Origin: Acanthochlamys bracteata
Taxonomy: Eukaryota > Streptophyta > Magnoliopsida > Pandanales > Velloziaceae
NCBI GenBank assembly: GCA_019914995.1
Contig: CM034127.1
Coordinates: forward strand, 5,642,001 to 5,706,000
Direction of reading: 5' to 3'
Length of the DNA stretch: 64,000 bases
Made by a program: the position numbers and the translations under genes. How positions within the stretch are numbered: position 1 is the first letter of the stretch; the number at the start of each line of letters is the position of its first letter. Positions 54,668-64,000 of this stretch are shown here, piece by piece. Below the pieces are notes generated by a model that had not been told where the DNA came from, searched no databases, and saw only the letters and a program-made list of their open reading frames with translations.

Positions 54668-57103
54668 ACATGCAGCAGTCTCAAATTTTGAAAGAATAAA
54701 CAAAATATGTATATGAACATTAGAAGTTCTCTAGTATAGGTGACTACCAAGTTAATTTGTTCAGATACGTTTTCAAGAAAATTATATACAAAATTTTCTC
54801 TATATTTTAATGATCGTGGGAAAAATCTGCGCTTTACTAGGCCTTCTCGTTAGTTGCAAGCTGAGGGGAGTTTAATAGAACAAATTGGAAAGTGCACACG
54901 AGTGTTTATAATGACTTATTTTTAACTGAGCAAAAGCAAAAGAATGTAGCTTGTAAATTAGTTGAGCGCTATGGGGTTTTTCAAATTAAGAAGCCTTTCT
55001 AAAAAGCAACTTATTAGAGGTTTATGAGAGACCTACTTCATTTTTTTACCTTAAAAATAAATTTTTATGACATATGATTAACTTTTTAAATTATAAAAAT
55101 TAAAATATTATAAAAACTTATTAAAAATATAAAAATTTAAATTGAATGAAAATCAGTAAAAAAATGTAATGCCAAACATCTCTATGTTGAAATATTTGTT
55201 GGATCAGCACGGCAATGTACAAGAGATCTAGATAGTTGATATATAAAGAAAACATATTATCACTTTTTAGAGCATGTTTTAATTACTACAGAATTTTACT
55301 TTATTCCTTCAGATTATTAGTTTATCACTTTACGTGTTTCAATTATTATTTTAAACTCACTTTCGCATCAGACTTGACTTCTTTCAAAATTTTAAACGCT
55401 ACTTCACATATTTTAATTATCGTTTGGAACTATACTTCCTTTTTCACCCAACTCTATTTTTTTAAAATTCACTTCCGCGAAACTTATTTTTATGCAATTG
55501 AAACACTCACTTAACTTGTTTATTGGATAGAGGAATGGCAAGCTACACGATAGCTCAGATGAACAACATACGTTATGCATCATTGAAATTTAAAATTTGC
55601 TTGAGTTTCCCTAGCCAGCCAGATCCATTATTCTCTTCAGTTGACTGATTGATCCGTAATGAAGTTTTGTGTTGCATTTCATCAGACAGTACAGAGGTAG
55701 GTCGGGTGGCAAACAAAATTTTGCTTGCGAAATCGTTGAAATTAGTTGTTTTTGTTTATTTTCGCCGGGATTCCAAATGTCGGCTCCTTGGGCAAAAATA
55801 TGAGAATACTTCATATTCTTTATTAATATTGCTACAGTTACAGAATTTTTTAGAACAAAGTTGGGCTTATCATGGCTTTTTTTGGGCGTTTCAAACGTCC
55901 GTAATTTTATTTTTTCTGCTAAATTTAAGTTTCGTATAGTTTATATATTTTAATTACACAAATAATTCAAAATTCTACTTTCACATACAGAATTCTAGTT
56001 TTAACTTTCTTATTTGTACACTTTTCAATACGATTATATTTTTTAATTTTTAACATATTTTTAAAAATTATTGAAACACAAATATTGAACTCCACTTCTA
56101 TATTATTTTTCAAAAAATTGTACTTCTTATTTTTCACTTTTACGAACTCAGTTACGTGCATTTGAAATACGCCCTTTGATTCATTAGTATATTTACAAAA
56201 CATTACGTTAATTGCTATTGCAGTAATCAAAATGCAACATGATAAGTTTCAGATTGAAGAAAGCATATAGCGAGTTCAGCGTGCCTGGCAAAACGCTGCA
56301 GGAGGCAAAGCCTTGCTCTCTGTCACCTTGAATTGCTGCAAAACTATATTCTGATCCCAAGCTTGTTACAAAAATACATACAGCTGGTTTTGGTTACAGT
56401 ATCCACAATACAGTCCGTTGTTCTTCATGTTAATTAAGCTTCCAATTCAACTTTAATCAAACAAGTTATGTTAGACAAACTTGAAAGGTCGATTGCTACA
56501 TGAAACTAGCAGTATATGTACCCATGCCTAAGAAACACAAGAGTTGCATGCCTATCTAGAATATATACAAATAATTCTAGTGATTTGTCAGGGAACGCTT
56601 GGAATCTCACTGAAGATAAACAATGAGCAAGATTTACCTACAAGATTTCAGAACTGAAAGAAATCGTTTGTTTGAAGCGTAGCCCAGCTGTCATGTCTAG
56701 TAGGATTGATGCACAAGTAGTTGTTGGTTTACTAAACTTTTATTCTGCTCTACTGTAGACAACCATCCACCTATCCGAAAGGAATCCCCCTTTTTTTTTT
56801 CTTTCTTGGCAGTAGGTGTTCTTACCACCAGCAAACATATTGCAGAGGGTTTCATTTTTATTAATCATCGAAGAATTGGTTTATTTTCATTTAGTTACTT
56901 GTGCCCAATTAGTTTTCTGCATATGTGGTTCTAATTCATGCACATGAATGCGAGATTTCTTTTTTCATGCTTTGCCTTTTCTCTGCCAAACAAGGAAACA
57001 GGAAACGCAGCGATCTCAATCTCCACATGATATTCACAGCCTGTCTCATATTCGCGGATCTTGTCTTGTGATCCCCTTCGTGTGCACATTTGCAATATTG
57101 CTC
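54668..57103. other. spacer between DUF241 copies 2 and 3
   Basis: Contains a family D MITE at 55263-55510. 55920-56170 carries a diverged AATTATTCAAAATTCTACTT-type AT repeat. No gene recognised; 56600-57100 is the copy 3 promoter. Confidence 0.45.
55263..55510. repeat. MITE-like family D, copy 2
   Basis: Opposite orientation to 45697-45957: AGAGCATGTTTTAATTACTA start, TTCACATATTTTAATTATCG, TTTTTCACCCAACTCTATTT, AATTCACTTCCGCGAAACTT, and an AATTGAAACACTCAC end. Confidence 0.55.
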
Positions 57104-57111
57104 TATAAATA
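57104..57111 (+). promoter_or_regulatory. TATA box of DUF241 copy 3
   Basis: CTATAAATAACCCTCTCAAG, ~80 bp upstream of the ATG. The same box followed by CCCTC(T)CAAG recurs before copy 4. Confidence 0.7.
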
Positions 57112-57183
57112 ACCCTCTCAAGGTTTACTTTCTCTAAGCACAAACAAGTGAACAAAGACAAGAGAAGAGCAGCAATAGAGAAA

Positions 57184-58047
57184 ATGGTTCGCCGTTCCCT
57201 TTCTTTCCCCGGAGGCAGCAGCAGCAGCCCTGAGCGTGGTAAAAACAAATCTTCAGCAAAAGCTTCCTTCCATATCCGTTCGGTAAGTCTTCCATGTCGG
57301 TCCCACCCGATCATTTCCCAGATTGAAGATGGTATTCGAGCTCTGCGTGAATGGAAGTCCTTGCAAGAGGCTCAGCCAAGCTGTTCTTCTTCGGCTTGGC
57401 TTTGCGCAGGATTGACACATCTTGAACTGCTACACCAATCAGTAGAAAACCTGCTTCAGCTTTCATATGTACAAGATGCAATCCGTCGTGGATCAAACTA
57501 CTGGACTGAGAAAATCCTTGAAGAATTTCTCTGCTTTACCGATGTTTATGGAACATCCCGTTCTACTCTGTGCGAACTAAAAGATCAGCAGTCTGCTACA
57601 CAGTTAGCAGTAAGAAGACAAGATGATGCAAGACGAGTTTCCTCCATTAGATCGCAGAAGAGAACTGAAAAGGAGTTGGCCAAGATGGCATCAAGACTAG
57701 TACAAGACGTATCACAGTCTCCTGCATCATTGAAAACATTTTCAGACATTGAACAAGCTGAGATTTTTGCGATTATGAGGGAGTTGATCTCAATAACAGC
57801 ATCAGCAACGCAATCCATCTTCCTCGGTGTTGTTGCTGCTTCTGCGGATACAACTACAACGTCAACCAAGTCATCGGGGCTTATAAGTTCATTGAGAAAG
57901 AAATCAACTGCTACATCTAAAGAGATGCAATTCGAAAAGTTTCGACATTTGGAAGAGTGCATAGATGTAACACAAACAAGGATTGAGCGCGTCTTCAGGA
58001 GCTTGATCAACGCCAGAGTCTCCATTCTCAACACCCTTTCATCTTAG
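57184..58047 (+). CDS. DUF241 family protein, copy 3
   Basis: A single-exon gene of 287 residues from the ATG at 57184; the open frame extends 12 codons upstream without an ATG, and the shared MVRRSLSF start decides the choice. Blocks: FHIRSVSLPCRSHPIISQIE, LTHLELLHQSVENLLQLSYV, YWTEKILEEFLCFTDVYGTS, SIRSQKRTEKELAKMASRLV, QAEIFAIMRELISITASATQ, and an end VFRSLINARVSILNTLSS. Intact. The pseudogene downstream (59335) is read here as its diverged relative because both promoters and several blocks agree. Confidence 0.92.
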   Translation: MVRRSLSFPGGSSSSPERGKNKSSAKASFHIRSVSLPCRSHPIISQIEDGIRALREWKSLQEAQPSCSSSAWLCAGLTHLELLHQSVENLLQLSYVQDAIRRGSNYWTEKILEEFLCFTDVYGTSRSTLCELKDQQSATQLAVRRQDDARRVSSIRSQKRTEKELAKMASRLVQDVSQSPASLKTFSDIEQAEIFAIMRELISITASATQSIFLGVVAASADTTTTSTKSSGLISSLRKKSTATSKEMQFEKFRHLEECIDVTQTRIERVFRSLINARVSILNTLSS

Positions 58048-59233
58048 AAAATATTGTAGTGTAAACTGGAGAAATTTTGTGACATGTATAGCTCTAAAAA
58101 TACCCGGTTTTGTACATATATAATAGTCTGAGATGAATGAATATACAGAAATATATCATTCAGCAAAACTACGTTTTGTTTATTGTGTCCAATTCAAAAA
58201 TTCCCGGTCTGATTTTATTGCATCTCTCTAACAATTGTAGGAACTATGATTTTTTTTTAACAAGCCTAAAATGTACCGCAAATTATTGCTAAGCAAATAC
58301 CAATGATGTCTTTCTGTAGTTTCTATCCAAAAAGGATAAAAGAGAGGCAAATTGCACAAAAAGGATAAAAGAGAGGCAAATTGCACAAAAAAACAAAAAA
58401 TACGAGAATGATTGATTTCTTTGAGAAACAGTATGCATATGCTTGATTAATTTCAGTAGATTCAATAAACAATGTATATGTAAACTTACGATTAATTAAT
58501 CGATATGCATAGTGTTAATATAAGAAAAAAAGACAAAAGGGGAACGTTATTCCCAAATTGAACATATCAAATCAAAATTAACATGATTGTATTTCAGGAA
58601 TAGTTTAACCTGATTAAGATTAATGACAAAAAGCACGAAAATCGCCCTAAAAAGCTGTACCAAAACGGGCTAATAAGTAAACTTTTTATCATAATAGCAT
58701 TTTGTTAGCTTGATCTCAAACTCAAAATTTGGAAGTATCTAATATAAACAGCCTTGCAAATCACTTAACCGCTGTATTAAAGCCTATGTTGTGCTATCTC
58801 ATTGGGTACATAAACTATAGTGAATCATCAATCTTCTGATTGGAGCCGATGTCGATGGATCTTGGTCATTAATTGTATGCAATGAGAGAGACATAACTGA
58901 CAAATCCATTCTTTCTTATCTAGGAGAAATATTAACAAAGCTCAATACCAAACTTTAGGTCTTCAAATTTTGTTTGCGTTAGTTCATGGATCTTAAAAAA
59001 CTGCAATGAATATAGGACATGGAGGGCGTGCGTGCGCCTCCGTTGCCTCTCAACTACATGCCTTCAAAATATTAATGATGATTAAAAGATCAGCGTTTGC
59101 CTTCTCTCTGCCAAGCAATTAGCAAGTAACCGTAGGCGGCCCCATGCCCCAAAGATATCCTGACTGAGATTCACGTAACTCCCAGAATCAAATCAATCGA
59201 TCAAACCTGGTACAATTTATTGTTTATGTTCTT
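58048..59233. other. spacer between DUF241 copies 3 and 4
   Basis: 3' flank of copy 3, then AT-rich sequence with a 29-bp tandem duplication. TTGCCTTCTCTCTGCCAAGC at ~59098 resembles TTGCCTTTTCTCTGCCAAAC at ~56974 and TTGCCTTCTCTCTGCCATGC at ~53628, a promoter-distal block shared by copies 2, 3 and 4. Confidence 0.5.
58328..58388 (+). repeat. 29-bp tandem duplication
   Basis: AAAAAGGATAAAAGAGAGGC + AAATTGCAC occurs twice in direct tandem. Confidence 0.9.
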
Positions 59234-59240
59234 TATAAAT
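59234..59240 (+). promoter_or_regulatory. TATA box of DUF241 copy 4
   Basis: TTTATAAATCCCTCAAGC, ~100 bp upstream of the ATG; parallels the copy 3 promoter. Confidence 0.6.
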
Positions 59241-59629
59241 CCCTCAAGCATTCGATCACTTTCTTCAACATGGGCCATTTCCATCGACCAACGAAATAAG
59301 AAAAACAGAAAGAACAAAGAAAAAACTAACGAAAATGGTCCGACGCTGGCTCTCTTTTCCTCCTACCAGCAGCAGTACTCCGGTGCATGCTAGGGCGTTC
59401 CATGTTCGATCAACAAGTCTTCCATGCGGATCACACCCTATCATCTCCGAGCTTGACAACATAAGAGCTCTAAGACAATTGCCGGCTGAGCCTTTCTCTT
59501 CTTCTTCTGCTGCTTGTTTTGTGCTGGAGTTACCCAGCTCAAGCTTTTGCAGCGATCTGTAGAGGTTTTTCCTCAACCGTACGTCTCATGTCCAAGACTC
59601 TCACCGCGGTGGATCAAACTTGACTGAGA

Positions 59630-62341
59630 GTGTAACACCCCATACTTTGCAACTGGGCTAACCCCAACTAAAACCAACTATCATATAGTATCATTAATCT
59701 TTTCCCTTTATGTTTTTTCTTCTTCTAACTGCCACCCCCTTTTCTTTCTTTCTCCTGACGCAGCAAACCACCCACCGAGCCTGCCCTCCACCCTGTGATC
59801 ATCCGGCATCAAATTTTCTTCTCCGACAGCGAAAGCATCTCCTTTTCTTGCAAATTTTCAGTCTTCTTCTCCTCATCCCTTGCCATTGTGTTTTCTCCAC
59901 TTTCACCGCGCGGGGTGAAGTTAGGTTTTTTTGCCTGACCTCCTTGCCGATCGCCCGACTATGGTAAGCACTTAAAAATTCATCTCTTTACTGCGATAAC
60001 ACACTTTTCTTTGTCAATTGAGCCGAATTTCAACTCCATAATGAAAATTTCATTGCCGGGCTGGTGAAAATAATTTGAACGATTTCCAGCGGCCGGCGTA
60101 AAATGAGTGTGTTGTCATTTTCTTAAACTCATTTTATTGTTGTTTACCTCTAATAGATGCCCAATTTTTGTCCGGCCGAAATTCCTTACTATTCTCGTCA
60201 GAATTTGGTAGCAAAGCGGGCCCCACTTATTGGTGAGTCAAAATATGTGTTAGTATGACGTTAGACACTACTGCTTAGATAGATAATTAATTAGTTTCCG
60301 CTTAGGTGATTGCTAGGTTGAGGAATTGGTGAGTTGTTGATTGTTCGAAGCTATTTGGAGTACGATTATCTCATTTAAATCGGTAAGCTTACTAATCCTC
60401 TATCGCTAGTATATTTGAATAGTGGATAGGATTTTAAATGATGGATGGAATGGATGAAACTCTAGAATGAGATTTTGTTGCTACAACGATGTAATTGTAG
60501 TGGATTGTGCTATATATTATGATTGTTAGATTCATTCCGTTCAACGCAATTAAATAATAGATATGTCCATGTGCGTTATAGCTTTTCGTTGAGAAATATG
60601 TGCCGAGTGACTTGACTTAGAGTAATCAGTGGATTAAGTGATCAGGAGAAAACATGTGAGGGTTACAGTGCCTTTCCTTCTTAGTTTGCGTTAGGCTTCT
60701 GGCGCAGGTAACATCTGCTTTAGATCTCGGCATAACTCGACACTTTCTTTATATTGAATAAATTATTCCTCATGCTAGATTATGACTATATGTGTGGAAT
60801 ATGTTTGTAAGAATTCTCTATGAACTAATCTAGTAGCATGTGGTAATTGAATATCTTAATGTTTGATCATATCTAAAACATGATTGGTTTTATATGTCTA
60901 TAAGTTATTTCATATAATGCATAGTGCACTTTTTGAGCATGCTTAGAATGTTAGATATGATGATAGTAAGCATGATAACTCTACACAAATCGAGAATGAC
61001 TATTGTTTATGTTACATGACTATAATCTTTGAGCATTGATAAATGAATTATGGGACCACTTATGGGCATATAGACATGATTTATATTGAACTATAACAGT
61101 ATGAGCCTTATTTTGTCATATTGCATAGACACTTGCGTTGCACGAGGGCAGGCGAGTCAGGAGTTTATGTCAGGACTCCAGTAGGTGTGGAGCGGGCATC
61201 CATCTATGACCATAGTATTGTTAGACCCATACGTGTGGAGGTAATATCATGGCCCACCCAGTTTGATCACTCGAGTGGTTGTACTTGGCCAAGACAGGAG
61301 TAGTTTGGTTGATAAGTTGAGCTGAAGACTGGGTCTCGCTCTATGTTATATGTTTATGTTTATGTTTATGTTTATATTTATGATTTATTGACTAGTGTTA
61401 CATCGTTGATATAGATAGATATGCATGCATGAAAACATATTAGACGTGTTTGGATAATGCACGATGCATGTATAAATGCATAATGGTGTTATAGCGACAT
61501 GGTGGATTTTATGTATTTAGGATGTTACAGTGAAAGAAACATAAACTACGTTGTTTGTTCTTATAGTACACGGCAGCTAATGAATATTATTATATAGTAA
61601 TATAATGTGATATCTTCTGTACTGTATTAGTTGCATGTCAAGCTCTCCGTATCTGTCCTTTTTGAGAACTAGGTTGATATGAGACGATCTAAGACCCATT
61701 GAGACTTGTTCTGATCTATCGTTGCATCTGTTGAATATATCGGATAGAATTGAAACAATTAGGTAATACATTAGAAACTCTAAAAAGTGCATTCTGTTAC
61801 TTCACCTCACTGAGAGTGGGCTCATTTTTTTCCTTTCTTTAGCTTCCTCCAGATATTTCAGAGACTAGCGGGAGCTGACAAGATACAGCACCGAGTATTA
61901 GCATAGCACGTCGACGGTAGATCCGCGCATTTTTATAGTTCATTTTGTCATATAAATGGTTTTATTATTTTTTGAAGATATGTATTTGTCTTATATCTCT
62001 TAGTCTTGTATTTGATTTATAAATTTAAAATTTAGGTATGTAATACAGTAATAGGTAGGGGCGCTTACCGGTAGCCAATAGATGTTTTACTTGATTGTTT
62101 TAGTATTGATGTTACTTTCATTGTTTTGTTTATTTTTATTGTTGCTGTTAAGTGATTTATTATGGTGTAGGTTTTCACTTAAAATTTTAGAAAAGATTTT
62201 GTCGAAATTTTATTTATTTGAAAATATTTTGGTGAATTATTTATGAAGCTTTTGGGTCAGGCTTGCCAGACTAAATCGAGTCTGGATGTTGTTCAGATAT
62301 GTTTAGTTTAGGCCGGTCGCGGCCTAGTTGAGTCGTGACAG
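59630..62341 (+). mobile_element. 2.7-kb LTR-like insertion (probable solo LTR or LTR-derived element) in DUF241 copy 4
   Basis: Begins GTGTAACACCCCATAC and ends GAGTCGTGACA; TGTAACACC...GG/CGTGACA ends are widespread among plant LTRs. Flanks read ACTGAGA|G at the left and GAGATATT at the right, compatible with a 4-5-bp target duplication GAGA. No tRNA primer site, gag or pol text was recognised inside; content includes a GTTTAT hexamer run near 61350-61375 and GGGCCCCAC near 60218. A single long LTR with no internal region fits a solo LTR. A non-autonomous element of another class cannot be excluded. Confidence 0.6.
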
Positions 62342-62388
62342 AGATATTACTGCAACAATTTTCTTTTCGCGCTTTTGCGGATCGGTAA

Positions 62389-62895
62389 TGAACATTTTGC
62401 TTTGTTAGAGATTTTTAGTCCTATCGTCACTTATCACTAGTCTTTATATGCTATTTATAGAAATTTAGACTTATTTTTCTACTATCAATTAATTTTGATA
62501 AGAACTCTAAGTTACTCACATAATATCGAAATAGGTTGTTCCAATTTGACCCAAGATCTGAACTAAAGCTAACTTCACGTTTGCATCATTTTAGGTTTTA
62601 ATCTGATTAGTTTTTGAATAAATAGGCCGTTATATTTCAGAACATATTTGCATTATTTAAGACAATGGTCAGTTTTATATCAGATCAAGTAACTTGTTTC
62701 ATTTCAAAATAGATATCCCACTTTATTTAAAAAAAAATAAAAATACAAATAAAAAGTAACCGCTTCACAGGAGATATGTGTTAAAAAATTTAGTCATAAA
62801 TTGTTTATTAATAATTTGAAATAATATTTATAAAAATTTGTGCCTATATTTTTTATTGTTAATTAATTTTGAAAAGAATAGTAAATTCGTCACAA
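62389..62895. mobile_element. second, ~0.5-kb insertion in DUF241 copy 4
   Basis: The gene text stops at FAD (~62388) and resumes at ~62905. The intervening AT-rich block carries a direct repeat: ATCAATTAATTTTGATAAGA + ACTCTAAGTTACTCAC at ~62486, and GTTAATTAATTTTGAAAAGA + ATAGTAAATTCGTCAC at ~62848. Element class unknown; could also be accumulated spacer. Confidence 0.4.
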
Positions 62896-63429
62896 ATCTC
62901 TGCCTTATGGGAGCTGAAGGTTCAAAAGTCCGAAACACAATTAGCCTTAAATAGGCTAGATTGTCAAATTTTGAGTCTTGCATTAGATCTCAAATGCGTA
63001 CAGGGAAGGAGATAGCTTATATGTAACGGCTTCAAGAATGCATGCTCTAAAGAAACGCCCTGCATCCCTCATTTGAAACTGTCCGCAGACATTGCGGAAG
63101 CGGAGAATGCAGGGATCATGAGGGAGTTGGCTACAGTGGAAGCAACAGCAACACAGGTAGTGCTTAATTGGTGTTGCTTCTTCTTCTACTACTACATTAA
63201 CAACGATGTCGAAGTCATCTCATTGATTAGAAGAAAATTACCGAAGGACAACAACAATGGAATGTTGATCAATGTCAGGAGTTACAGAAGTAGGAGGCAT
63301 TGAAAGAATGCATTAGTTATTTGACAATTGGCATATGGAAGGTTTGTTAGCACCAGAGTTACCTTTCTCAATATCTTATTGTCTTCTTATTACCGGAGAA
63401 AAGAAATTCTCCAAACAAAAATTTTGTAA

Positions 63430-64000
63430 TGAAGGCTTATGTACATAGCATACAGGAGAAATTACAAGACATTAACCAAATTCTCTCTAAGTTTTCGTCT
63501 ACATATATCTATTATTTTAGATATATTACATTCTTTTTTAGATTTATATTTTTATTATTATTTAGAACTCTAGCAAAATTTATATCTTTTCTTATTTAAA
63601 ACTCTCATTATTTAATATTATAAAAAATAATATATATGTATATGTATTGAAGGATCGAGTAATAAGATTGAACAAAATTGAAAAATTTTTATCATGATAT
63701 CAGAGCACAATGCTAAATCTATTCTCTACCGTCGTGAAAGATAATGACCATAACGGTTAGATTTCGATTAAATCTATCTTCTGAGGTTGTGTAAAATAAC
63801 GACTTCGATGGTTTAACTCTAATCAGATTTATTCGTCTTCGTCGCGAAACATAACGATTCCGATGGTTAGACTTTTACCAAATCTATCCGCCACCGTCGT
63901 ATAAGATAACGACTCGACGGTTAAATTCCCTAAATCTATCCGCCGTCATCGTGGCAGATTACGATTGTGACGGTTACATTCCGATTAGATCATTCCGCTG
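63430..64000 (+). mobile_element. 5' end of an LTR retrotransposon entering from the right edge
   Basis: A candidate LTR ends ...TTTTTATCA at 63694, followed immediately by TGATATCAGAGC (63695-63706), a close match to the initiator tRNA-Met primer site TGGTATCAGAGC used by copia elements. The LTR start is not clear (somewhere after 63420, AT-rich). The leader beyond is tandemly repeated; coding sequence lies outside the window. Confidence 0.55.
63732..63990 (+). repeat. ~54-bp tandem repeat in the retrotransposon leader
   Basis: About 4.5 diverged units with consensus near CGCCGTCGTGNAAGATAACG ACTCCGACGGTTAGATT CCGATTAAATCTATC. Unit anchors (GTCGTGAAAGATAA and variants) fall at about 63732, 63787, 63841, 63896 and 63949. 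Confidence 0.8.

Larger units (their letters stand above)
59335..63400 (+). pseudogene. DUF241 copy 4, split by insertions and frameshifted
   Basis: The 5' part (59335-59630) reads MVRRWLSFPPTSSST, FHVRSTSLPCGSHPIISELD. After SSSAA a frameshift follows, then TQLKLLQRSVEVF in another frame and SNLTE. The text is then interrupted by a 2.7-kb element. It resumes at ~62342 (EILLQQF...FAD), is interrupted again at ~62389, and resumes at ~62905 with LWELKVQKSETQLALNRL, SQMRTGKEIA, ADIAEAENAGIMRELATVEA + TATQ, and an end VSTRVTFLNILLSSYY. The order and identity of blocks match copies 1-3, so this was a fourth gene. At least three frameshifts, stops and two insertions make it non-functional. The TATA box and start codon survive, so a short N-terminal peptide of 75 codons could still be made. 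Confidence 0.88.

Noticed and set aside
57148..57183. Twelve extra N-terminal codons on DUF241 copy 3
   Set aside because: No ATG begins them and the other copies start at MVRRS, so the ATG at 57184 was taken.
1..64000. CRISPR arrays, bacterial operons, tRNA or rRNA genes
   Set aside because: The DNA is plant nuclear; regular repeats seen are minisatellites and MITEs, and no tRNA cloverleaf or rRNA sequence was recognised by eye.

Overview
The window is nuclear DNA of a flowering plant, most likely a dicot. It is very AT-rich between genes, its genes carry spliceosomal introns with ordinary GT-AG borders, and the gene families present are plant families: SKU5-similar oxidase, SKn-type dehydrin, expansin-like A, a PAT10-type S-acyltransferase and DUF241 proteins. 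No species can be named from the sequence. Exon borders below were set by hand from reading frame, splice dinucleotides and remembered family sequence; no alignment was run.

Layout. 0.3-1.9 kb: 5' end of an SKS multicopper-oxidase-like gene on the minus strand, cut by the window edge and using a GC-AG intron. 2-6 kb: AT-rich spacer with MITE-like repeats and a truncated cpSRP43-like fragment. 6.9-15.7 kb: a Ty1/copia remnant split by a 7.7-kb degenerate PIF/Harbinger (Pong-like) DNA transposon, which holds a 3.2-kb tandem-repeat field, a Myb/SANT-like ORF1 remnant and a dead DDE transposase remnant. 17.4-18.6 kb: an intact FSK3-type dehydrin gene (minus) with TATA, DRE and G-box/ABRE motifs upstream. 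20-25 kb: MITEs, a fragment resembling the N-terminus of an MscS-like channel, and a GC-rich inverted-repeat element. 26.7-35.8 kb: a complete 11-exon PAT10-like gene (339 codons), with a gypsy remnant in intron 6 and two fold-back MITEs beside TA microsatellites in intron 9. 36.4-37.2 kb: head-to-head fragments of an amino-acid transporter and a 4CL-like ligase. 39.4-40.7 kb: an intact expansin-like A gene. 43.7-45.7 kb: a broken complex I subunit (NDUFB2/AGGG-like) copy that keeps site II promoter motifs. 48.5-63.4 kb: four DUF241 copies, one minus and three plus. The last is a pseudogene split by a 2.7-kb LTR-like insertion and a smaller second insertion. The right edge enters a further LTR retrotransposon with a tRNA-Met-type primer site and a ~54-bp tandem repeat.

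The genes do not form a pathway. Intact coding genes are the dehydrin, PAT10, EXLA and three DUF241 genes, plus the partial SKS gene. Everything else recognisable is transposon sequence or gene debris. The main story is layered: local amplification of DUF241 genes, repeated transposon insertion (nested twice, intronic several times, and once into a gene), and several partial gene copies. I found no convincing new multi-gene system. The most unusual objects are the composite tandem array inside the Harbinger element and the interrupted DUF241 copy.
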